Positions 7,077-14,228 of a DNA stretch of 18,242 bases are shown piece after piece; positions within the stretch are counted from its first letter, which is position 1, and every line of letters begins with the position of its first letter. A program made the position numbers and the translations under genes. This DNA is from CAZFQG01 sp964520785 (GTDB lineage: Bacteria > Planctomycetota > Planctomycetia > Pirellulales > Thermoguttaceae). Where the stretch lies: contig CAZFQG010000127.1 of assembly GCA_964520785.1 (NCBI GenBank), forward strand, positions 1 to 18,242, written 5' to 3'. The notes beneath the pieces are model-generated. The model was not told the origin of the DNA. It saw only the letters and a program-made list of their open reading frames with translations, and made no database searches.

Positions 7077-8090
7077 TCAGCCCAAGAACTCGTTGCCGAC
7101 TTTGCGTGCTCGGACCGGTTTGTCGAGGTCGATTCCCAGGGCGATTCCGGTCTCCACGAGGATGTTCCAACCGGCTGCCAACTCGACGAAACTCTTATAG
7201 ACTCCACCCTCGGGAATGACGATCGTGGGAAAACGGGTCTTCCGCGGGGCGATCGCGACCACGGTCATTCCAACCCCTTTGACGAGGCATTCCTCGAATT
7301 TCTCTTCTTCGTCTTTGAACGGGTCGACGATAATAACGACGTCGGTATCGTTCATCACCTCCTCTATCCCGTGGACCGCGTAGGTCCCCTCGAGGAAATC
7401 CGACTTCTTTCGCATAATCTCGTTCGTCTTGAGCGCCAGTTCCTCGGCGACTCCGTCGTTGCGCCCCGCGAAATAGACGACATCGGCGGCTTGGATATTG
7501 CCAATCACCTCCGCGTCGAGGTCTTGCCCGAGGGTCTCGTCCATCATGTCGGCGAGGGCATCGAGGTCATCGAGCGATTCACCGGCCAGCGACGCCAGCA
7601 GCCCCGCGTAGAAGAGGGCCTGCTCGGCCACGCTCTTGGTGGCGGCGACGGCGTTCTCCTTGCCGCAGGAGAGAATGTGGGTTTCCGTCGCGAGGTCTTC
7701 GACCGGCGTATCCTCATTCGCGACCAGAGCGAAACAGGCATCGTGGCCCTCTTGCCGCAACTTGGTGAAGAGGCGGACGACTTCCTTGGTCTTTCCAGAA
7801 TTGGAGGCACCGAAGACCGCGCAGTCGGCCAGGTTGTATTCGAGGGCCTGGGTCGCCCCGTCGGTCAGCATCGGCAGGGCGACGCCCACCTGCATGGCTT
7901 GGTAGATCGCCCGCTTCGCGGGAAATATCCGACTGGAACCCTCGCCGGTCATGAAAACGGCGTTTTTCTTGGCGACCGTGTCGGCGAACGGCTCGCCCGC
8001 GTCCGGATCAAACGCCCGGATAATCTCGGACGTCTCGAGCATCTCGCGGCAAAGGGCGAACTTGACGTATTTGGCGTCTTCTCGTTTCAT
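7077..8090 (-). CDS. Double-SIS-domain sugar-phosphate isomerase/deaminase-like protein
   Basis: This cytoplasmic protein has two SIS domains, about 44-165 and 205-325. The first has the phosphosugar loop FMTGEGSSR (46-54), a second ligand loop GASNSGKTKE (94-103) and ATKSVAEQALFYAGLL (150-165). The second has FAGRNDGVAEELALKTNEIM and YAVHGIEEVM, in the place where the isomerase half of GlmS has its catalytic Glu and His. The 337-residue length and architecture match GlmS isomerase-domain, AgaS and FrlB-like proteins, which isomerise or deaminate amino-sugar phosphates. There is no glutaminase domain. The start ATG 8090 has a strong AGGAG 8 bases upstream. It is the last gene of the minus-strand operon, 103 bases after the PIG-L deacetylase, which suggests a shared amino-sugar pathway. 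The exact substrate and reaction are not determined. Confidence 0.82.
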   Translation of the reverse strand: MKREDAKYVKFALCREMLETSEIIRAFDPDAGEPFADTVAKKNAVFMTGEGSSRIFPAKRAIYQAMQVGVALPMLTDGATQALEYNLADCAVFGASNSGKTKEVVRLFTKLRQEGHDACFALVANEDTPVEDLATETHILSCGKENAVAATKSVAEQALFYAGLLASLAGESLDDLDALADMMDETLGQDLDAEVIGNIQAADVVYFAGRNDGVAEELALKTNEIMRKKSDFLEGTYAVHGIEEVMNDTDVVIIVDPFKDEEEKFEECLVKGVGMTVVAIAPRKTRFPTIVIPEGGVYKSFVELAAGWNILVETGIALGIDLDKPVRARKVGNEFLG

Positions 8091-8193
8091 CGTATCCTCT
8101 CCTGGCCCGCCATGGCGCGGCCGTTCTGGCGGTCCGCCGAAAGACTATTCGGACGGGCCTTCAACCTTCTCTTGCCCCAAATCGTATCATCCT

Positions 8194-8943
8194 CTACCCA
8201 AATAATCGTTTCAGCAAATCGTCCTTGGGATAACTGTGCCCTCGGTGCTGGACGAACGCCTCCGCGGCGGGAAGGCCCGCCTCTTGTCCTCGTTCCGCCG
8301 CGCGGCGCCGCATCGAATCGATATACTCATCGGTTCCATGATGCGCCCGCAACCATTCGCGCTGGCTGGCGTGGCAGGCGAGCATCGCGGCCTTTTTCTC
8401 CAATTGGGCGGTGATGTCGACGTACGTCGTCGGTTCAACGGGATTCCCGAGCGGGTCGACCCCTTCCATGGGATCACAATAATAAAGATAGGGAACGCAC
8501 GAACCCTCGCGGAGCGGGAACTCCGAGGCGTTCGGCGCTCCATAGAGGAAACTGGCGCCACGACCCAAGAGCGACGCCATCTCGTGGTCCATCATGTAAT
8601 CCTTTGGCGGATGGATAATGGCTACGCCGGGGGCAACCCGGCGGAAGAGGTCGGTCGCCTTCTGGATCGTCGCCTTATCATAGACGACCAGTCCGTCTCG
8701 CTCGTCGAGACAATGATAGGTGCCTTCGACCATCGCCGCGGCCTTTTCGGCTTCCTTCGTCCGAATACCGCCGATCGACCATTTCGTCTCCGTCGTCGTC
8801 CCGCAATCGCCGGGAGCACACGTCGCGATGTGAATCTCCCAGCCGGAATCCGCCAGCCGGATAAGCGTGCCGGCGCACTGAAACTCGGCATCATCCGGGT
8901 GGGCCATAAAGGCCAAAACTCGTTTATTGTCAGGAAGATTCAT
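8194..8943 (-). CDS. PIG-L/LmbE-family N-acyl deacetylase
   Basis: The 249-residue length is usual for the LmbE/PIG-L zinc deacetylases, which remove acetyl groups from N-acetylglucosamine-containing substrates (GlcNAc-PI, mycothiol or bacillithiol precursors, free amino sugars). The zinc motif AHPDDAE is at 14-20 and the second motif HPPKDYMMDHE at 111-121; His15, Asp18 and probably His120 bind zinc and Asp17 is the likely general base. The C-terminal ACHASQREW is also typical. There is no signal peptide, so it acts in the cytoplasm. Its ATG overlaps the upstream gene's stop (ATGA, 8943-8940) and it lacks a strong site of its own, so translation is probably coupled. With the downstream SIS gene it may form a deacetylase-isomerase pair analogous to NagA/NagB. 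The substrate is not known. Confidence 0.88.
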   Translation of the reverse strand: MNLPDNKRVLAFMAHPDDAEFQCAGTLIRLADSGWEIHIATCAPGDCGTTTETKWSIGGIRTKEAEKAAAMVEGTYHCLDERDGLVVYDKATIQKATDLFRRVAPGVAIIHPPKDYMMDHEMASLLGRGASFLYGAPNASEFPLREGSCVPYLYYCDPMEGVDPLGNPVEPTTYVDITAQLEKKAAMLACHASQREWLRAHHGTDEYIDSMRRRAAERGQEAGLPAAEAFVQHRGHSYPKDDLLKRLFG

Positions 8944-10046
8944 TTGGCCATTCGGTTGAAAATCTCGGGGTCAAACGGATCGCGGGGCGCGAACCGCACC
9001 GGATCGTTGGCGTCATTGTCGCGATCTTCTCCCTCATTGGCAACCCCAGGGTCTTGAATTCGCGTGTGGGTCTCCTCGGCGAATGCGTCCGGACCGGGTC
9101 GGCGAGGCTGCGGCATCGCGTGAATCGGAGGCCGGTGAGGGCTCCGGACGCGTTCCGGTGGAGAATCCGGGTCCTCTTGCGCGGTCTCCGGATCGGCGAT
9201 GGAGTGAATCCAGCCCTCCAATATCCGATACTGACGATCATTCTCGGTGAACATCGCGGCGGTGTTCCCGTGTTTTCGACTGGGAAGACGTAGCAGTTCG
9301 CTTCCGGCCGGGTCCGACGGATCGATGAACTGCATCGTCGCGTGAAGGTTCTTCTGAGTTGTCCGCCGTCCGGGAGCCGCTCCCGCGCGGAAACGGTTCA
9401 GTCGCAACCGCGAGGTGCATCCGGGCCCGTGGCAGGCTCCGGTGCTGCACCGGTTGACCAGCAGAGGTTGAATTGTTCGGGTAAACATCTCTACCGCGTC
9501 CGGGGGAAGCGATCGGACCAGCCTATCCAGTTCGTCGGTCGTCGGCCCGCGCGGCCGGTCTGGGCCCGCTGTTGCCGTGGTCTCCGTGCGTTCCACCGGC
9601 GCGGTGGCCGCCACGCTGATTTGCCGCTTCAGCAACGGCAGCATGGGGTGACGGGCGTCGATGGCCGCCGCGGCGTCGAGTTCTTCGCCGGCCCTTTCCA
9701 CCAGACCGTGCCGTATGCACCATTGGGCCAGGCGAACCCGGTCGTGGACGTCGCCGGGGCGGGTCCGCTCGCGCTTCCGCAGGTAGCCCTCGTCCAGCGA
9801 ATCGCAATGGTCTTCGACCCGATCCGGCCGGATTCGGATTTCTCCTCCTTCCAAAACGATGTAGTACCAATCGCCGACGCGGGAAATTCTGCCCTCGATC
9901 ACCTCCCCGTTCTGAAGCAGGAGTACTCCGGAGGAAGGCATCAGACTCGTAGCCTCCCGCCCCGGCGCCGGGGCGGAATATCCGTGGAATACCAGAAAAC
10001 ATCCCAAGATGAAGAGGGGCGCGCGTAAGTGACGGCGAAAAATCAT
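8940..10046 (-). CDS. Secreted planctomycete-type protein with CX4CHG motif
   Basis: The start chosen is ATG 10046, which begins a clear signal peptide (basic MIFRRHLR, then a hydrophobic run to about residue 24) and has AGGGA 7 bases upstream. An in-frame ATG at 10115 would bury this signal behind 23 extra residues. The 368-residue product has an SH3-like stretch at ~41-75 (LLLQNGEVIEGRISRVGDWY), a helical segment resembling a TPR at ~100-145, a Pro/Thr-rich linker, then the motif CSTGACHG at 200-207 in a region resembling planctomycete cytochrome-like domains. It ends in a charged, Pro/Arg/Asp-rich tail. The cysteines are four residues apart, not the two of a classical haem c site, so haem binding is uncertain. 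It probably acts outside the cytoplasm. It lies 92 bases after the BamA barrel gene and overlaps the deacetylase start by 4 bases. Confidence 0.75.
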   Translation of the reverse strand: MIFRRHLRAPLFILGCFLVFHGYSAPAPGREATSLMPSSGVLLLQNGEVIEGRISRVGDWYYIVLEGGEIRIRPDRVEDHCDSLDEGYLRKRERTRPGDVHDRVRLAQWCIRHGLVERAGEELDAAAAIDARHPMLPLLKRQISVAATAPVERTETTATAGPDRPRGPTTDELDRLVRSLPPDAVEMFTRTIQPLLVNRCSTGACHGPGCTSRLRLNRFRAGAAPGRRTTQKNLHATMQFIDPSDPAGSELLRLPSRKHGNTAAMFTENDRQYRILEGWIHSIADPETAQEDPDSPPERVRSPHRPPIHAMPQPRRPGPDAFAEETHTRIQDPGVANEGEDRDNDANDPVRFAPRDPFDPEIFNRMAK

Positions 10047-10138
10047 GTCAGTTTCCCTGAAAACGCGGCAGCCGGTTTCAAGTATCCGAATGAAACGTGT
10101 TTCCATAAGACTCATCGGAGAACCGGAGGCCGGACCGA

Positions 10139-11896
10139 TTATCTTCCAAATCCGACGAAGAAGCTGAACACCTCCTCGCGGTCATTCGGGGCATGTGAAA
10201 TGGGGAAGGCGAAGTCCAACGCGATTGGCGCGGGGCCCATCGCCGGAATCGCGATGCGGAATCCGAAACCGGGCGCAACGCGGTAGGTATCGCTCCAATC
10301 GTTGATTTTCGGTTCGACCGTGCCGGTATCGCAGAAGATCACCCCGCGCAGCGCGTCGTCGGCCGTGATGGGAAACAGGTACTCGACCGAAGCAAGCATG
10401 AGGAAATCGCCGCCGACGATCGACCCCCACTCCTGCGGCGATGCTCCGCGGTATTCAAAGCCGCGAAGCGTCGAGAACCCGCCCGCGAAGTAGTGGTCGT
10501 AGATCGGCGTGTCATCCCCGGTCCAGCCGAGCGTTCCGGCCAGCTTGAGGACGTGCCTTCCGGAGCCGTCCGGCCGTTGCCGCAGCAGAAAGAACTTGCG
10601 CACGTCCAGGTTGATTCTTGGATAGCTGAAGGTTCCCACCACCTGCTCGAAGCCGATTTCGAACAAGTGTCCCTCGGTCGCCAGGAATGCGTTGTCCCGC
10701 GTGTCATGCGATAGAGAGACTTCGAATCCGTGGAGGTTGTTGTCGCCCAGCGCTTTCGCCAGCGTGGGGGGCGTGGGCACGACCGGATCGAAGATTCCGA
10801 CCTTGGCGCCCCGGTAGGCCAACGTCGCGGAGAGGTCCGGGGCGAGCTGGCGCCCGACGGCAACGCGGCCTCCGACGCGGTCCTCGTCCCAGTCCCGGTA
10901 GAATCGCGTGTAGTAATAACCGCTCAGACCGAGACTGTATTGCGTGTCGAGCAGATACGGTTCCTGGAACGTCGCCATGTATCGCTGAACCTGGGTTCCC
11001 GGCGCCGCTTCAAGCCGGAACCGCTGGCCGGCGCCCCGCCATGCCGTCGCGGTCCGGATATCTTCCCAGCTCCTCGGGAAGCGGGTCCAATCGAAATTTT
11101 GTTCGTCGAGGACGATCGACCCCACCAGGCCGGCGTCCGAGTTCACGCCCACCCCAAGCATGAACCGGCCGGTCTGCGTCTCACGGAGCCGGGGGTTGAT
11201 GTCGATGAACTCCGTCGGCTCGTCAAACAGACGCGGCTTCAACGCCGGATCGAACGTCGGATCGTCCAGCCCGCCGCCCGGATACAGCCCCGGAATCGCG
11301 ATGTCGTCGGTCGGGGGCAACTTGGGTCGGGGTTCCCACTGGTTTCCCACGCGAGGCGCCGTTTGCGCCGGCGCGGGGCCCCCGAACGGCGCCGCGTTCG
11401 ATGCACCCGAGGAGGTTCCCGGTGTCGCGTAATTCGACGCCGCGCGTGGATACGCCGATGTGGGATTCGAACGGACGGAACCCGGCGATGCCGTCCCGTT
11501 CGAAACGGCATAGGGGTCGTACGTTCCGGAGTTCGCCCCTCCCGCGTAAGAAGCTCCGCCGGTGGAAGAGCCCGCGGTCGGTGCCGTGCCCGGCAGAGGG
11601 GCGGGTGGGGGGTTGCGAGTCGGCAGAGGGGCGATACTGCGACCGGTGGCGCCGTACTGTCCACGCACGACCCGGCCGGTCTCGTCCTCGGCCGGATCGA
11701 CCGGCTTGCCGGCGGTATGCGCCGCTTTCGAGTCCGAGAAATAGGGGTTGCTCGCATAAGGATGCGACTGGTTCACCATGCACGTGCCGCGGCCGGCGGG
11801 GGCTCCACACCGGCATCCGACGGCGACTAGGAGGAACGCCAAGGCGGCGGTCGTCCCCAGTCGCGGCGCGAGATGTCGTGTCCAGAATTCGTTCAC
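10139..11896 (-). CDS. Omp85/BamA-type outer membrane barrel protein lacking POTRA domains
   Basis: This would be the membrane-embedded part of the outer membrane protein assembly machine. The start is GTG 11896, overlapping the POTRA gene's stop (GTGA) with GGAGG 6 bases before it; an in-frame ATG at 11989 would lie inside the upstream gene. The 585-residue protein has a signal sequence at ~12-28 ending AVGC (a weak, non-canonical lipobox), a ~200-residue Pro/Gly/Ser/Thr-rich linker, and from ~240 the barrel, starting RFMLGVGVNSDAG. The Omp85 loop-6 motif appears as FSTLRGFEYRG (475-484), and the last strand ends FSFFVGFGR. No POTRA is visible; the five POTRAs are on the preceding gene. In the BamA proteins I know these parts form one chain. 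Frame and coupling look intact, so this appears to be a genuine split rather than a pseudogene. Confidence 0.85.
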   Translation of the reverse strand: MNEFWTRHLAPRLGTTAALAFLLVAVGCRCGAPAGRGTCMVNQSHPYASNPYFSDSKAAHTAGKPVDPAEDETGRVVRGQYGATGRSIAPLPTRNPPPAPLPGTAPTAGSSTGGASYAGGANSGTYDPYAVSNGTASPGSVRSNPTSAYPRAASNYATPGTSSGASNAAPFGGPAPAQTAPRVGNQWEPRPKLPPTDDIAIPGLYPGGGLDDPTFDPALKPRLFDEPTEFIDINPRLRETQTGRFMLGVGVNSDAGLVGSIVLDEQNFDWTRFPRSWEDIRTATAWRGAGQRFRLEAAPGTQVQRYMATFQEPYLLDTQYSLGLSGYYYTRFYRDWDEDRVGGRVAVGRQLAPDLSATLAYRGAKVGIFDPVVPTPPTLAKALGDNNLHGFEVSLSHDTRDNAFLATEGHLFEIGFEQVVGTFSYPRINLDVRKFFLLRQRPDGSGRHVLKLAGTLGWTGDDTPIYDHYFAGGFSTLRGFEYRGASPQEWGSIVGGDFLMLASVEYLFPITADDALRGVIFCDTGTVEPKINDWSDTYRVAPGFGFRIAIPAMGPAPIALDFAFPISHAPNDREEVFSFFVGFGR

Positions 11897-11907
11897 TGCG
11901 CGCCTCC
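11893..11907 (-). promoter_or_regulatory. GTGA stop/start overlap with strong ribosome binding site
   Basis: The TGA (11895-11893) of the POTRA gene and the GTG (11896-11894) of the barrel gene overlap by 4 bases, and GGAGG lies at 11907-11903, 6 bases before the GTG. This suggests coupled translation of the two BamA halves in near-equal amounts. Confidence 0.8.
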
Positions 11908-13482
11908 GTCGGTGGATTCGATCAGTCGTCCAAAGGAGTTCGGTTCGAGAACTCTCGCCGGCTCGGGCCGGCCTCCGCCGCGCAACCACGGAAGGTTCCT
12001 CGGAAACGAATCGGGAGATTGGAACCGCGCGGTGCCACCCCCGAAATCGTCCACCGGCTCCACCCTCGGTCGCGGACGCGTGGCGACTTGGGGTGTCTCC
12101 TCCTCCGGATCGATGGAGTTCGTCCCGGGACGGCTGAAGACGATCTTCGGCATCACGCCGGCCGCCGGGTTCACTTCGAACAGACGCGACGAACGGAGCC
12201 GGCGTTCGCTGTCCCGCAGCTCGCGGATGTCGACGATGTCACCCGGCTGGAGCGAAATCCGGTTGAGCACCGTCGTGATCCGCGTGTGCGGGTTCTCTCC
12301 GTCGATGTCGACGTTGATACGACCCACGCGGTAGCGGTGTCCTTCGGAGATGTTGTATACGAGGTCCAGTTTACCCGGCTCTTCGAGGAACCTTGGGTCG
12401 GCTTGAATGTCCGCGAAAATGTATCCGACGCCGCCGTATTCCTCTTGGAGCGTGGCGATGTCTCCGGAGAGCGTGTCCTGATTGAAGAACTGACCCGCCG
12501 TGAGCTTGAGATTCTCCTCCAGCTCATCCGTACCGATCTTCTCGTTTCCGATGATCGAGACGTTTCGGACGACATACCGCGGTCCCTCGTCGATGATGAA
12601 CTTGACGTGGGCCCATTCGCCGGCTTGGGAATACTCGATTTCCCGGCCGATTCGCGCGCGGAAGAAGCCCAGTCCCCGGTAGTAGGCGGTCAGACGGTTC
12701 ACGTCTTCATCGATCCGGCGCATGTCGACATCCCCCTCGAATATCCAGAGGATACCGGGCTTGGATTCGATCTGCGTCCGCAACCGTGCGTCGCTGGCGA
12801 TGGTGTTGCCCACGAAACTGGTCCAAAGGACCTTCTGCTTGCGCCCTTCGTTGATAACGAAGACGGCGCCGCGGTCATCGGGCTTCGTCCCCTCCGCGAT
12901 GGATATCCGGACGTTCGTAAACCCTCGGGTCTTGTAGAAGTCCTCCATCATCCGCCGGGCTTCCTCGATGGCGGAGGGGTCCATCGCGTCTCCCGGTTTG
13001 ATGCCGGCCTCCCGTTCGAGGACCTTCCTTTTGATCTTCTGGTTGCCGATGTACTTGACGTACTGTATCGTGGGACGTTCGAGAACCTCGAAAATGACGA
13101 CGCGCCCCGCCGGCTCTCGCCGGTATGAGGTCTTGATCGTCACGAACATCCGGGTCTTGTAGAGACGACGGACGTCTTCCTCGAGCTTCTCCGCCGAAAA
13201 CGGACGCCCTTTTCGCGTGTGGACGTGCGGGAGGATCTTTTCAACCGGCACCGCCTTGTTCCCCCGGATCCGGACCTCGGCGACCATCTCCTCCTCCGGC
13301 TGCGAGGGCTCGGCAGGCAACCCCACGTCCGGTGGACGCTCCATGGGAGGCACCTCCGCCGAAGGGTACTCTTGGGCCTTCGCGCAGGAGAACGTCCCCA
13401 TCCCGGATGCGCATATTCCCATGAGAAGGAGGGCGACGAGGACCGGAAGGGGAAACGTCGATATCCTGCGTTTGGCGGTCAT
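11893..13482 (-). CDS. POTRA-repeat protein (periplasmic half of a split BamA)
   Basis: The 529-residue protein has a signal peptide (MTAKRRISTFPLP, then a hydrophobic run; cleavage likely near AKA|QE at 36). Five POTRA domains follow at about 66-136, 138-213, 216-302, 303-382 and 383-450. Each has the strand-helix-helix-strand pattern and a G-N, such as VRIRGNKAVP, VKYIGNQKIK, SFVGNTIASD and VSIIGNEKIG; the fifth has DGENPHTR. Residues 451-529 are a Pro/Arg/Gly-rich tail. In BamA the POTRAs receive unfolded outer membrane proteins in the periplasm and pass them to the barrel, which here is the next gene. The start ATG 13482 is chosen because the signal peptide begins there; a 37-residue extension to 13593 looks non-coding. 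The ribosome binding site is weak. This is the first gene of the minus-strand operon. Confidence 0.85.
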   Translation of the reverse strand: MTAKRRISTFPLPVLVALLLMGICASGMGTFSCAKAQEYPSAEVPPMERPPDVGLPAEPSQPEEEMVAEVRIRGNKAVPVEKILPHVHTRKGRPFSAEKLEEDVRRLYKTRMFVTIKTSYRREPAGRVVIFEVLERPTIQYVKYIGNQKIKRKVLEREAGIKPGDAMDPSAIEEARRMMEDFYKTRGFTNVRISIAEGTKPDDRGAVFVINEGRKQKVLWTSFVGNTIASDARLRTQIESKPGILWIFEGDVDMRRIDEDVNRLTAYYRGLGFFRARIGREIEYSQAGEWAHVKFIIDEGPRYVVRNVSIIGNEKIGTDELEENLKLTAGQFFNQDTLSGDIATLQEEYGGVGYIFADIQADPRFLEEPGKLDLVYNISEGHRYRVGRINVDIDGENPHTRITTVLNRISLQPGDIVDIRELRDSERRLRSSRLFEVNPAAGVMPKIVFSRPGTNSIDPEEETPQVATRPRPRVEPVDDFGGGTARFQSPDSFPRNLPWLRGGGRPEPARVLEPNSFGRLIESTDGGAQ

Positions 13483-13572
13483 GAAAGACAATTCGACGAG
13501 GAGGTGCAAATGCGATTCCGCGTGCTCTGGGCGGCGCCGCGCCGAAGGAGGCGCGCGGATTGAATCGGGATA

Positions 13573-13601
13573 AGTATCCAAAAGGAGACGCATAGATACA
13601 A
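13573..13601 (-). promoter_or_regulatory. Possible promoter of the bam operon
   Basis: On the minus strand TTGTAT (13601-13596) is followed after 17 bases by GATACT (13578-13573). Transcription would start near 13565, downstream of the longer alternative start at 13593, which agrees with the ATG at 13482. The match is weak (3/6 and 4/6). Confidence 0.2.
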
Positions 13602-14154
13602 AAACGCGTCAACCGGAGCAAGGCGAGTTTTTGGATTCGAGATGACGCGGGTGCAATGCCGGCTTGCCCTTACAGTCCTTTTGAGAAAAGATAATTAATC
13701 GGATATCCCAAAAAAATACGTTAAGATGCGCATAATAGAAGGGCTTGGTAATGGAACCTTGGGGCAAGAGAAGCCGCCGCTGACTGCCATTGACTGTCCG
13801 AAAGCAAAGGCCGGACTGGTCGGGATGACATGGATGCGTTCGAGAAACCGCGCCGCGGCGCGGGCAAAACACGAAGAAGACTGCCGGGAGGCCGCCCAAT
13901 GCCCCCTATATCGGGGTAGTACCTCCATGGATTGGCGAATTGGGGGCATTCCCCGCGGTGCGAGTCGTCCGGAGTACCGGATTGGGCGGAAGCTCTTTCC
14001 AAGGGGCGTATTTTCACGCGGCTCGGCGGCTCGCGGGACGGATGGTTCGTTCAAGTTACACCTACACCGGACATAACGCCGATGGCAACGGTGAAGATCA
14101 GTGCGGATATGCGAGCGTTGTGGCCTCTCGGGCCACATCGAGCGAGGTTGAGAA

Positions 14155-14174
14155 AGTCCCGGATGGGCTTTTTT
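14155..14174 (+). terminator. Terminator-like hairpin with six T
   Basis: AG-CCC (14155-14160 with T14157 bulged) pairs with GGGCT (14165-14169) across GGAT, followed by TTTTTT (14169-14174). A second perfect hairpin, GTGGCC (14120-14125) with GGCCAC (14131-14136), lies just before it. Both would act on a plus-strand transcript from the unassigned region. Confidence 0.35.
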
Positions 14175-14228
14175 AACAGCCTGCTAGCCCAAGTGGACGA
14201 AACCGGACCGAACTGACTGAGTTCCGAG

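Larger units (their letters stand above)
13483..14228. other. Unassigned region between the bam operon and hemB
   Basis: No intact gene is recognised in ~750 bases. The left part (to ~13740) is more AT-rich and probably holds the bam-operon promoter and leader. On the plus strand, a frame without stops runs from about 13829 to 14176. Near 13910-14050 it reads IGVVPPWIGELGAFPAVRVV, then GSSFQGAYFHAARRLAGRM and SSYTYTG. This faintly resembles a pair of strands from TonB-dependent-receptor or porin-like barrels. It has no good start, and the frame upstream is broken by stops, so it may be a gene remnant. A terminator-like hairpin follows at 14155-14174. A structured RNA is the other possibility, but no known RNA motif (RNase P, tmRNA, SRP) was found. 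Confidence 0.4.

Noticed and set aside
6795..8414. 539-codon plus-strand open frame
   Set aside because: It is antisense to the SIS and PIG-L genes, whose motifs are unambiguous; the translation is Arg/Gly/Asp-rich with no family pattern.
11580..11640. Short repeat GGCAGAGGGGCG near 11592 and 11622
   Set aside because: It lies in the codons of the Pro-rich linker of the barrel protein and is explained by low-complexity coding sequence.
10730..11830. 366-codon plus-strand open frame
   Set aside because: It is opposite the Omp85 barrel gene and very Arg-rich; a shadow.
11401..13128. 575-codon plus-strand open frame
   Set aside because: It lies antisense to the split BamA genes and has the composition of a GC-rich shadow frame.
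11893..13593. Extended start at 13593 for the POTRA protein
   Set aside because: It would put 37 Arg/Pro/His-rich residues before a clear signal peptide that begins at ATG 13482.
13740..14180. Known structured RNAs (RNase P RNA, tmRNA, SRP RNA)
   Set aside because: None of their conserved core sequences could be found; the hairpins alone are not enough.
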